A DNA stretch of 64,000 bases from Malurus cyaneus samueli (lineage: Eukaryota > Chordata > Aves > Passeriformes > Maluridae), in contig CM019215.1 in assembly GCA_009741485.1 (NCBI GenBank), forward strand, positions 80,460,720 to 80,524,719, given 5' to 3'. Shown piece by piece: positions 13,853-25,891 of this stretch; positions within the stretch are counted from its first letter, which is position 1; each line of letters starts with the position of its first letter. Below the pieces are notes generated by a model, which was not told the DNA's origin, did no database searches, and saw only the letters and a list, made by a program, of their open reading frames with translations. Both the position numbers and the translations under genes were made by a program.

Positions 13853-14802
13853 CCATATGAAAAGAAAAAAACAAGTTGTCTTGTTCTGCAGTGGTTCAGC
13901 AAATCCACAGTGAGAGAAATGATCCATAAATAATTCCCTTCACACATGGTATGTAAGAGCCTTATTACATGCACGTAAGAATTTTGCAGCAATGACATCT
14001 TAGTCTTCTGATTACTGCACAATCTTGGCAGGGAGGAAAGGAGGAGTGCTTTTGTGATAGAAGATGTGCTGGATCAAGTGTTCCTGGCATCTTCTGTAAG
14101 TGCTGAAAACCAATTCTTGAGCAAGTGAAGAACAAAATACTCAAGTTATAATGTCCATCGTAGCAGTTTGTTGTCCAAATGAAAAAAGTTGCAATGCCAG
14201 AGATGAAATACTGTAGAATTCCTGAGCTACTAAAAATATCCTGTCATGCAAATGTCAGTGCTCTATTGGGTTTTATAAATGATGTACTTCTGCCAGCTCA
14301 GATGCAGCCTGGGAGTCTTGCCTATTACAAAGTTTTGCCAAAACACTTCAAAGTGCTGCAAGTATTTTCTATATCAAATGGTGGCATATTTTAAAGTCAA
14401 GGGTGGGACTCATCTGTCTTCTATTTTTTTCCCAGTTCTTATCAATTAAATGAGAACTGTTGGATGATTCTTAAGCACTACAAATTTGCATTCAAAGTCG
14501 TGTTGCCAATATCAAATGCTAGAAAATATGGCAGGTTTTACGATTTTTGTCATCAGTCATATTTACACTTCTATTTTGTCCTCTGGGCTTATCCAGATAC
14601 CTTTATACATAGGATTCAGATGGCAGAAGAAAGGTTTCAAGTTTGTTTAAGCATCCTGATTGTGAATGCTATTTTGGACAAATTAGATTGCCAGAGCATG
14701 ACAGCAATGTCATTGATATATTATGTTTTGATTTGAAGTCCTTCCCAAACACACATTTCATTATTTTGTTTTGTTTGTTTCTCCTTTCCTCCCCCCAACA
14801 CC

Positions 14803-14867
14803 AAAAAAAAAAAAAAAAAAAAAAAAATACCAAAACAAAACCCACAAAAACCACACAAACAAGAGGG

Positions 14868-14902
<35 letters not shown>

Positions 14903-14927
14903 GAAAAAAAACAAAACAAACCTATGC
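14803..14927 (+). repeat. A-rich double tract
   Basis: Two pure A-runs (14803-14827 and 14868-14895) are separated by a CAAAA/CCACA-rich spacer and followed by AAAAC steps. This looks like an expanded and degraded adenine-rich simple repeat. Open frames across it on both strands are artefacts. Confidence 0.9.
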
Positions 14928-16321
14928 TTCCTCTAAGGGTTCTTTGTTTTAGGCTGGATAAAATTCGTGCTACTCTGTGATAAGAGTCCCTATGAGGCTT
15001 TGTACAAATGACCAAATATTTATAGCCCACAGAAAAAACCAAAAGTGAAGGGAAGCAGAACTATCACATTAAAAGGGGGCAAGTCAGGATTAGTAGGGTT
15101 TTGCTCTGTGACATGAGAGCAAATTCTGCTACAGCTTATATCCCTCCTAAATCAACTGCAATCAACCCACAATCACAGGTAAGGACAGATCATGATCCTT
15201 AACTTAGGGGAAAATGCCCCTTTTGATCATTTCATCCTCAATTTTACATTTCTATTAAGAGCTATAGCTTCAATGGTGACAGACTGAACAGTGCTTGCAT
15301 CCTTCAGTCATGAGAGATGGAAATGTCTCAGAGACTAGGTGGATTAAAGAACTCCTGGCACCTGTACTGTGGGAATGTTCTTCCTATTGGATGGGCAGCA
15401 GACTGAATCAATGAACCAACATACCTGAGTTATCCCTAACAAAGACCAGTTCACCAGATGTGTTTACTTTGTAGATCTCCAGAAGACGTGGCAGCACAGC
15501 CAAATCAGAGTAACAGAGGTGATTTGGCTGAAATAGAAGTGACTTAAAGAATTAGGAACCAAATGGAAACCCCAAAAAATCTCCAGTAGGTAACAGCTTA
15601 TTTTTTTCACTGTTTGATGTCTCTGGTGGCACATGCAATCTTTTCCTACATTAGCAAGGAAAAATAAAAATCTCTCTCTCGGGTGAACTTGATTTAAATT
15701 CAAACTTGAACACTCTAAGCAAATGAATGTTCATCTCTAGGCCATGGTCATGATATACAAGTCAAAATAAATTGCATGGACCTTCTTTTTCTTGTTGAAT
15801 TCTTCATATTTTTAAAGATACTTAACCCTGACTATGATAGCCGTTTACATGGCAATCTTTTAGAGAATAATTTTCCTAGCCAAGATAATATTTCTGCTTA
15901 TGAAAGCACCTGCTTACATTCCAGTGACTTCAGAGAGATGTAAGTACGTAAGAAAACACTTCAGCTCATACTTGAATAGTTTTTTTTTTTTTTTCTCAAG
16001 TGAGAAATTCAATTAATAAGTGTAAGATATGTTCGTGAATACAATTAGACATGTTTCAAAATTTGTAATGAATAAGTTAATTGTTCTTTGATATAGTAAA
16101 ATGATCCATTACGTCCCATGAGTACTTTCAAATTTGTATTTCAGCCTCTCACAATACCAGAGAATTCTAAACATTGAATGTGGTTTATGCAGTATTTTCC
16201 CTTTTATTACTAAAATGTCTTTCTGTTGATTTGGAAAAAAAAAAAAATTCCAATGCAAGAATGATCTTCTTATTAAACCATTCATAAATAAAATGAATTA
16301 AATTATCATCTTTTTTTTCAG

Positions 16322-16429
16322 AGAACAATGAAATTTAGTCAGAAATCATACTCCGCTTTTGAAAATACAGACATGTCTGAGCAAAAGCTTCTTTACGTTA
16401 TGCTCAAAGCTATGAAGACAGCTTTCCAG
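16322..16429 (+). other. Candidate 108-base exon with splice-like borders (unproven)
   Basis: A strong polypyrimidine tract and acceptor ('ctttttttttcag'-like, AG at 16320-16321) precede 36 open codons, phase 0 at both ends, followed by a donor-like 'ttccag|gtaaat' at 16429/16430. The encoded segment contains KFSQKSYSAFENTDMSEQ and then LLYVMLKAMKTAFQ. Its composition is less AT-driven than most chance frames in the window, but I recognise no family. It joins in frame to 11900-12008 upstream and 22732-22944 downstream. It is the best exon-like segment in the first half, and it could still be chance. Confidence 0.25.
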
Positions 16430-19400
16430 GTAAATAATAAATCTTATTTGCTTATTTTATATGCAGGCAAACAGTCTGAGTTGCAAACATTAAAACCAAC
16501 TCCTTTATTGCTGATGTCTTGTTGTGTACCAGTGCATTTATCCCTGCGTAAAGTTAATAATTTGATTTTTGAATATTCACTGTCTTGTAACTACAGACTA
16601 TTTTTCATGAAAAGAAACAAACAGATGCCCTTTTAGTTCAAGGCCTTTTAAAATTTTTGGGTCAATGAAACATGTTTATTGAGATTTTCTTCTTACAAAG
16701 TAAGATTTAGTTATTTCAGTATTAACTATAGAAAGAAAAACTAACCTGTATTTCAGCAGGTGTATTTCTGTGCTCATTTATAATCATGCTGAAATATCTG
16801 CCTGGGAACAGTTTTCTTTAAGGTCTTCATAAAATAGCCAAAACCTATGCTTTTATCTGGGTGCTCTTTTCTAGAACACACATGCAAACAATAGACTGAT
16901 TTTTGGGAACACTGTTTATTAATAACAGAAAAGTAAGTGTGCAGATAGTATATTTTTGTCTTCTGATGAGACAGAAGGGAATTTTCAAAAACATTTTTTT
17001 GAAATAATATGCCAACCATTCTAAAATGGGCATTTCTACACATGAATGGGGTTTTTAGATGGGCCTTATTTTATCAATACTATCATACCTACTAAGGTAT
17101 AAACAGAATCACTTAACATTTTGCTTAATCATTCATGATCTTTGGTTTTCACTTTTTTTTCTTTCCCCTTTCACTGAAGTTGCTTCATAGCAGGTAAAGT
17201 GTGTCATAAGATCTCTTCTGAAAGATATTCTTGCTTTAGGAGACAGCTTTCCTGTCTCTCCCAAAAAACAAAGGACAAAAAGTGTTTGATCTCTTGAGAA
17301 ACTGATATATGTGCTTCCTCTGTAAGCAATATGAGTATTAATCAGGGGAAAAAATGTGAACCAATTGTGTTTCAAGTGAAATGGGAACCTAAGGAACATC
17401 TCCGACGAGAAATTAGGAGTCCATTTAAAAACAGGTTAGTACTTATAGCAACAAACAAACAGAACAAACAAAGCAATGAGAGGAAAAAGTCTATCTAGAA
17501 AGTCAGGTATCCAAACTACACTCTCCTAACATCTGGATCTTGCTGCAGTCTCAGATTTCAAAGCCGTTATCCTCTAAAGAGCTTCTGCTCCTGTGTCCTT
17601 CAGCTTATGCTAATGATGCAGGCATTGAAGGCTGATACTGGGCAAACAGAATGTCACACCTTTAAATGTCAGACTTTTGTTACGGGATCATTTAAGCTTC
17701 TGCACCCTTGTTAAGCAGATAATGGTTATGAGAATACTCATAACTCTGGATCCAGGTGCCTGGTCATTTCTAACACAGGACAAAGTTGATGAGAACCACA
17801 GTCTCAATCCAAATTTAATATCACAGCTCATTTGACATTGGAAATTAGACTTATTTAGACAATTCTAGTTGCAAAAATGGGGGGGGGATAATAAAAAAAA
17901 AAGCAGGGAGGATTCCATTATGACAGGTTTTTTTTAAAGAAAGAAAATCTTGAAAGTATCACTAACAGCTCCTGTAACAACCCTGATTCTGCCTCTGCCA
18001 GCACAGTGGTGATAAATCCTTGTGTTCTCACCAAGAGACTCTTTTCAGACACACTGTCATGGGAATTGGCATTGTTAAAATGAGGTGTTGTGATGGTACT
18101 TTCTCCTCTGTACCCTTCACATTGGGTTCATCCCTATGTAAAAGCAAACAGAATTGTCCTGGGCAATGACTAAAGCAGAGGAGATATTAATGGCTGCTAA
18201 TCTGTGCTTTCTGTGTGTGGGAGTCTAACCTGCAGCTCAAGCTCAGTTATATACACTGAAACAGCAGTGAATGTTTCTGAAAGAAATACTTCATCAGTTT
18301 GTTTCTTCTGAATCTCCTAGGTAATTTTTATTACAAGTGATTTTGAAGGTTAAAGAAACTCAGGCTTGTTTGCATGCCATAAATTAAAGACATCAGTATA
18401 CAATTCATGACTCCAGTTTCCAGTTTCTCACAGTGGAGACAAAAGGATGCTGTCATTGTTGCTGTCCTTTGCAGGCCAGGGTTGATGTGTAACAGCAGGT
18501 GCCTTTGAAAGAAATGTTGTTGGCGCTTGTAAAGGCAGACTGCCCAAAGCTGCATCCTTTTTTATTTAGGGAAAGGCCATTGTTTCTTTTGTTCCACTCT
18601 GTCAAGGGAAATCTTTGTAGAAGAGCTCAGGCAGATTAAATGGCGCAAAAGGTTTAAAAAACATGGCCACACTCGAGTTCATGAGCACTACAGGTCAGTG
18701 GTCATATGTAAACATACTTGTACTTGAATACTGTCCCCATGATTATCTAAACAGCAATCCTGGAACTGTAAGACAATCTTCAGCTTTAACACTGCTTTTT
18801 GGGGGATGTTTTAGGGGTTTTTTTCATGTTTCAATGCACAGAAATATAAAACATTCATTTACACACTAAGTCTTAGTAAACAGTCATGGTGAGACAGATG
18901 AAAAAGCAGAAAATAGCCTGAAAAAGTTAACTCTAGGAAGGTCTAATGCCAAATGTTACAGAGGTCATTTTTTTGGTTTTAAGTTGAAATTTTGGAAACA
19001 AGGTAATATACACATCTAGTTACAATCTCTATGACTGTGTAAGATTGACATTCTCAAATTCTGGAAACAGATTTAAATCCTGTGCCATTTCATATAAAGC
19101 TGAATTATATCCTCTCATGTGCTAGAATTTCAAAGCGCCATTTTGTGAAAGTTTGGGTTCTATTTCTGTGTTGAAGCTGATGTCTCTAAGCAAGATTCAA
19201 GGTAATTACTATTTCTACATACTAAATCTGCAAATAGCAGTATTCAGTCTTCTAAGTTGCATTAATTAGAATAAAGTCTGCAGCATAATTTGAAAACACC
19301 AGTAATGAAATAATACTGGTGTTGGTACTTTGTACCTGTGCCACAGAATTTAGTTCAAATAAAATCCTTGCATTTCTTCATAACTATTCCAATATGCTAA

Positions 19401-19602
19401 AATATATTTAATTTAAACTGTAATAAAATGAAAGCCCTAAAATTTATACAGGTACAATTACCATACAAGTACAATTGAATATTTCAACTTTATCAAAATG
19501 AACTGTTGTAATACCTATATAAAATGTGATGTTTGAGTTTTTTGATTGCCGCTTTTTATTTAAAATTAGTACGTTTTGAGAAAGTAGTCTTCTAGCAACC
19601 AG

Positions 19603-19627
19603 ATTTGTCAATCATTAATTGACAAAT
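19603..19627. other. Perfect 10-bp inverted repeat
   Basis: ATTTGTCAAT and ATTGACAAAT flank a 5-base loop (catta). The AATTGACAAAT-like, AT-rich arms could be a dimeric transcription-factor site as easily as an RNA hairpin. The stem is far too short for a microRNA precursor. Confidence 0.7.
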
Positions 19628-21548
19628 AGTGTCAGTGGAGAAGAAGATTTTATCTGTTTATAGTTGTAGGTTGTTATCAAGGTTATCTAAGTATCTTCCA
19701 TCCGTGGTTTTTCAAGTGAAGTGTCTCAGTTTTTATTCTTTGGTCTGCACCTTATGCCCACCATACCTTTTGGATCACTCTAGGTTTTGAATTATGTTGA
19801 AATAGCACTCTGGATATATTATACACTTTTGATACACAATATGTCCAGTCAAACCACAGCAGAGGACTGTCTCATTAGATGGAAAGGAGAATGCAACACC
19901 TAGGCTATTTTTTCTGCATGGATCCTGAGTCAGATCTAGCATTCAGGATTTTTAGAAAGCTTTGTACCTTATGCACTGCTGCTGAGCTGCCCCCAACACA
20001 AAACAAAAAAACTGCACCTTTGTCATAAGTATGTGGAAAGTCAAAGGCTCAAGCAGAGGGTGAAATACTTATTTAAAATTAAATTGTCAGAATTTTTTGA
20101 CCTCTCTATTTGAATAACACTTGGGTGACTTTGGAGATGACTTCAGGAAGAACAATATTTTGTTAAAAAAAAAGAAAAACACTAATCTAAACGATCCTTC
20201 TTTGCTCCCCCCCCTTTGAATATTGAAAGGAGGGATAATTTTTAGATGTATTCAATTTGCACTTGGTTTGTTTGACTGGTTTCAACCTGCAACAGTCACT
20301 GCTCTGTGCTTCCATTCAATATCTCAGTTGTCAGCAGATGCTCAAAGGGAACTGCAGCTCCCTGCACTTTGCAGCTAACATCAGGGACTATGTTCATAGT
20401 CATGTAAAATAACGTCATACAAGAAAGGGATACTCAGTGATTGCAAGCTGCCTACCACTGCGTAACATCAGACTTTAGGAGACTTTGCATTTGCTTGCTG
20501 ATACAACTCTAAATACATCAATGATAGTTAGTTTGCCTGGTATACGCTAGGGCAAAAAAAAAAACAAAGCAGGGCAGGAAGACTCTACTAGAGCTAGAAG
20601 AGCATTTAGGATTCTTTTCAGCCTTTTGTTAGTCAAAATAAAACATTTCCTAAAGCTACCTTTTCTCCTGAAAGTGCACTGCTGGCTGGAATGTTGTTTT
20701 TCCCTGTATAACAGCTCCTCACATGTGACACCTCCCATAATCAGAACTGGACAACAGGTTACTGTAATGTTAACACAAATCCATGAAGTAGCTGCATCTT
20801 ATATCTGAGAGTGAAAAAGGAGAAGAGCAATGAGTCTTTGGGACAGCAAAAATGTAGAGATATCTATCTAACCTGTCTCAGACCACCCTAATCCCACACC
20901 TCCACTGTGGTTTCCATCTGTGTTCTTTTGTTATATATCAGATAATGCATTATAATCAAACAGAAACCCCAGTTTTGTACTTGATGGTATTCCTGTAGTC
21001 AAGGAAGGCATTCCAGTGAAACAGTAGTCAGAACTGATTCTGACATGATATTTTAAGAACTGGATGTTGTCAGCTCCCTGGAATCCAGCATGATGTGCTT
21101 AGCACAGAAGGAACACTCTTGCTGCATGCATCACTGCCCAGCACCTTGGCAGGGCAATGACACGGGGCACACAAACATGGGGGAATTGGTTAAACAGGAT
21201 TGCACATGTAGACCCAGAAAAATGAAAACATGGCTAAATGTTTGACATGTACTTCAGGATGATCTTAGGTGGCAGCAGCAGATTGCCCAAACAAGGGACT
21301 GAGATGTCTGAGCTCAGCCCCAGCCCTGGTTACACCCCTCTCTTCGGGCACTCAGCAGGCTGCAGTGCAGCCCCCATCACACAGTGGCATTGAGGGGACA
21401 ATATTGAAGAAGTGCAGGCCTGCAGTTAGGATAGACCCTGCTCTGTAGAGACAGAAACCTTCTCCTCTGTAACCTCCCAAACAGGCTTTAGTCTTGACCC
21501 TGAGGACCTTGTTGTGTGACTATTGAGACTGTTTAAATTTTAAAAATT

Positions 21549-21575
21549 ATGGTGAGAAATACAATTTCTCACCAT
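21549..21575. other. Perfect 11-bp inverted repeat
   Basis: ATGGTGAGAAA and TTTCTCACCAT flank a 5-base spacer (tacaa). There is no coding context. Pairing does not extend beyond the arms, so a microRNA precursor is unlikely. Confidence 0.75.
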
Positions 21576-22731
21576 TTAATGAAATCCAAGGCTTTTTATG
21601 ACTAGAGCTTAACTGTGACAAACTTGAATTAAAAGACTTATCCATATAAAACAAAACTCTGTTTATCATTGCCACTGCTTCAAAATTGGAGGCAGTGCCT
21701 CTTACAGAGTTTTCCCTTCCAGATCTGATTTACGAAATGGTTTTTCATAGCATGAGAGGTAATGTGAAAATCTGCATATTGGGACTAGTGTACATTCTCA
21801 TGCTTCCTGAAGGATGATAAAGACAAGCCACCTGCAAAGTGTATAGCAAGCTTCTGAGAGATAAAATGAAGGAGGAGGAAGGGTGAAGACAAAGGACTCC
21901 CACATGCAATGACTACCATAAGTGTGCTCTCTCAGATGAATATTCTGTCACCTTGTAGGTTATGGCAAGTAACTGCAGCACAATGTAAAAAAGAAGTGTA
22001 AAAGCATAGTTTATTTATATAAAAATAAACATATTTAAATATGGAAAATACACTATAGAAACATATATAGAAATCAAGTAAAAGACTCTCAAAATTGGGA
22101 CCCTGTTCACCCTGTGTACAATCCAGTCCAAAGACATTCTGTCTGTTGTTTTTAGTATATTTACAGAACCAGTGATTTACTTTTTATCTCAGCATCTCAA
22201 ATGTAGATGTCATTGATGGGGTCACTGCTTCAGACACACACATAATCACTCATGTTGCATATAAGGTGAGTTTTATTCACATTAAAACAACACCTTCAAC
22301 TAACTTAGGGTGGTTTTGTTTGTCTTAATTTCATTAACACTTCATAATAGCCATTCTTATATTAACTCTTTAGAATTTAACTAATTTCTTGAAAGGTGAT
22401 GAGCTATTTTGAAAAAAAAAAAAATTAGTATTTTTAGCCTGTGCTGTAGTTCTGTCCTGCTGTACTGAGCCTTACACTTTTGAGATGTAGTCTAATGACC
22501 CTTTATTCAGTCACATAAATGGGGTTCATACATACAACTTATTAATTACATGTCAGAGGAATCAGCCGTTGATGAGTTTGGACAGATGAGAAATCTGGGA
22601 TAACTGCTGTGTAAGACTGACATGAGAGACAGCACTATGATGACATTGATTACAGTGTTGTTATTTTTTTTTCCTGAAAATAATAATTTTCTCCTTAATA
22701 ATCAGATACAATGTTTTTCTTACTACTACAG

Positions 22732-22944
22732 GAGGAACGTAAAACCAAGCAACCTGTTCCCAAATCAAAATTCTGCAGTATGATATTAAAGAAAAACACC
22801 TCAAATAAAAAGCCATGCCAAATTACCATATTTTACTATGGAATGAAGCAGCCACATTTCTTCACAGTCAATTCAATATTTTTATTTTTGTTCAAGTTTA
22901 AAATGATTACTTGGAAAATGAATGAAAAACATTTTGTAAATTGA
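22732..22944 (+). other. Candidate terminal exon (unproven)
   Basis: A pyrimidine-rich acceptor ('cttactactacag') at 22731 is followed by 70 open codons and a stop at 22942-22944, in phase 0 with the candidate at 16322-16429. The first 20 or so residues (EERKTKQPVPKSKFCSMILK) are basic. The rest is AT-driven (Phe, Lys, Ile and Asn rich) and looks less like a real protein. I found no clear AATAAA within the next several hundred bases. The chain of three segments would encode about 142 residues. I regard it as a low-probability gene model. Confidence 0.13.
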
Positions 22945-25891
22945 ATTTCAAGGCAGCTGGCTGCTTAACAGGAAACTGAGTATCAGACTAGAACTGTTTG
23001 AGAGGTTCTCCAGAATCTTGAAAGCATCCAAAAGTATGATGATTATAAATTTCTACAAGTTTTATGTAATTATGCATGACATTTAATAGAAATCTTCCAA
23101 AGTGGCTCGATGAAGCTTATCTGAGCTGAAGTGAAATTAACTGTTAAGAGTACACTTCAAAATGAAATCCTCCTTGTTTTGCACATCTCATTACAACAAA
23201 ATTACAACAGTAATTTTGACAAAGACAGTCAAACTGTAACTAACATAAACTGTGAAATAGAAGCTATTTTTTAATTAGCTTTTTGGAGGTTTGATTTAGT
23301 TAATTTTTTTTAATCTTCATTTTGCTTTGCTAGAATCTCAGTACCTTTGATGCAGGTACTCTGTGCTTTGATGACTTTCTCTTCATGCTTTCTTTTCAAA
23401 GCATTTGATACATTAAAGCATATTGTCTGATTGGATAATTTTTTTTTTTTTAAAAAAAAGAACTATTTTTATCAGTCTTCATTAGTTTGTTGACTGAACG
23501 ACAATAGATCAGAAATAGGTTTTGCATTCAACATGATTAGGTAACACAATCAGAAGGCTATTTCTTTATTTTTTTCACTCAAAATACCACTAGGTATTTT
23601 AAAACAGAGCTCACAGAAATTATTCTATCTCAGAGATGGCCTATCTTTTAGTGACACAGAGGTGTTACATAAATTTAAACAAAATGCTGAAAATACAAAT
23701 AGTTGAGAACTTCTTATTGATACCATTTTTAATGACTTTGAAGCAGAGATTATGTACAAAAAAACCCTAGTCTGCATGGAGTACACTTGTGAAGATTCTA
23801 CACAACCTTCTGTTCCGTGAGAATGGAAAAAGCTAAACTATTGAGAGCATTCCTATCCCCTTTTCATCTAATATTCCCATAGCAAATTCTAAATCTAATT
23901 ACACAGTGTAAACTGTTTATTACAGCTCTCAGTATTTCTTGAATTTCAATGGGGAAAAAAAATAATGAGAAAGTTAAATAATCTAACTTTTCTCTTCCAT
24001 TGGCCAGGTTATTACCTTTGTCTGTTTTGATATCAGCAGTAAAAGTAAAGTTGCAGCTGGAAAATGTAGAAGCTTCAAGAGTGGAAGAGATTTGAAGATT
24101 CACAGAATGATTTGCTAAAGAAATCAGAGGAGATTTTATTAAATAGCAATTAAGAATGAAAGATGAAAAATACTGTTGCTAAATACTTTGACATGAGTCA
24201 TTAATGGAAGGGATTTCTGGTAATTACGTGTCTGTACTAGTGAAGAGTATATTGTACAATTAAAACAGTTTTTTATGTGCATAATAATTATTTTTTTCCC
24301 CTTAGACCTATTAATAGCAATGTCAGCAACAGCTGACCCAGCTGGATTTCCAAGTCTGGTGGAGATGCAGTCTCTGCTTGTGTGTATTTCTGCCCTACAC
24401 ACACGTCCAGCTTGAGGAGCTGCAGGAGTGTGGACCAAGTGTGACAGGACTGCATGGTAAGGCAGCCTGCAGAGCCCTCCTGCTTCAGGGGATCTTCTTT
24501 CTTTTTCATCCTGTTCTTCCTTAAACTTCCGTGAAACTCTGCTATTCTGGGTATTTTGACCATAAAACATGAGAATAAGTTGCAAACAAAAGTTGTGATT
24601 TTTTCTAAAAGCTCTAGTGCTGTGATTTGCTGTGACAGCAACCATACCTGAGAACAGAAGTTTGTTTGGGGCCTGTAAAAGGGAGTGACCATCATCATCC
24701 TCAGGAAGCCTAAAGGCCACAAAGAAAACACCATGAATTTTCAATCTGGCATTGTCTTATCTTCCCAGTCCATTCTCACTGAAGTGAAGCACACGGGGAA
24801 TGTGGATTTTTGCTTATTTTGAAAAATCGTTCTCCACTTTCAGGTCTAAAAAATTTGAGCTGTTGTGCCATAAGGGCCTGTGAGTGTCTCCACCAACATT
24901 ATCAGCAAACCTGAGGAGGTTTCTTCAAAATTTCTTCTCAGGACTTGGAAGGCAATAAAAAAGTGCTTCTGAAACTGTTCATCCAAGGTTTTTTAAATAT
25001 CTTGTGCAAATTCAAGAACAAAGTCTTGAGAGATTAATTTGTGCCACAGATACACTAAAGCAGAGTAATTCATAAGGATCTCACTTGAAGATTCATAACT
25101 TTCCTTTAAGGTGCTTGAAATTATTTAAATTTAACAGCTGCCGTAAGTAAACACAAAGTAATTTCACTTCAGTTCTTCCTGAAATGCACTTGACACAAGT
25201 CCCAGATATTGATTTGGCCCATGTCTGTGTGGTGGTGAAGATTAGACTTCTAACTAAACATCATTCACTTCTCCAACTGTGGCAAATGTTTTTGGTTGGT
25301 AGGTGAAGTCAAACATTTTAAGTTAAGGTAATTTTATGTATTCACACTGCAAATTCCTTCCATGGGAAAGCTGTTATTCTCTTGAAATAGTATATGCAAA
25401 ACAAAATCTAAAATGAGTTTCATATTGTACACTTACATTTACCTGTTTTGTGAGTGAGTAGATTTAAGACTGGAAGAAGACACGGCATAAAGAAAACAAT
25501 GGTGACATTTTAATGCCAGATGTTATGCAGCGTGTATTTGCTAACTCCAGTAGGAAAATGCAGCTCTTACCATATTTCATGGAGTCAAGTGTACAGTTCA
25601 AAGCTTTATAAATGTCAAAATTTAAAATTCAAAATTACAAGGCAGCCTGGTCTCTGAGCTCCAAGACTGTGTGCATGGGGTGGAAGAGGGGGCAGTATAT
25701 ATACAAAGAGGGGGTTGAAAAGAGAAATCTCAAATTCTATAAGGAAGACCAATGTCAGATTTAACATTTGTTTGCCTCCCTCCTCCCATGATACTAAAAT
25801 GCATTATTGTTTTCTGCCCTAAATATAGTAATTTCATTATTTTGAATGAATGACTGAGTGAACTGAATTAATACATCCTGTCACAGCACTA
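22945..25891. other. Non-coding stretch containing the longest open frame of the window
   Basis: Nothing is recognised here apart from a 201-codon open frame on the minus strand (24139-24744). That frame has no recognisable domain, signal peptide or conserved motif. A second overlapping minus-strand frame of 148 codons is also open across the same patch (24288-24734), which points to a local scarcity of stops rather than coding selection. I leave it as unsupported. Confidence 0.5.

Larger units (their letters stand above)
12009..16321. other. Non-coding stretch with long A-runs
   Basis: No gene is recognised. Two features stand out: a run of 31 A at 13816-13846 and a paired A-rich zone at 14803-14927. 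Open frames overlapping them, with poly-Phe on one strand and poly-Lys on the other, are homopolymer artefacts. If the flanking candidate exons were real, this would be an intron. Confidence 0.55.
16430..22731. other. Unique-looking non-coding stretch
   Basis: No gene or interspersed repeat is recognised. The sub-region at about 17560-18560 is compositionally balanced and free of repeats, and might be conserved non-coding sequence. Two short perfect hairpins (19603-19627 and 21549-21575) are annotated separately. A moderately GC-richer patch at about 21060-21480 gives no coding signal. Confidence 0.5.

Noticed and set aside
14643..15042. Several overlapping frames with poly-Lys or poly-Phe
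   Set aside because: They run through two A-homopolymers and have no credible protein sequence.
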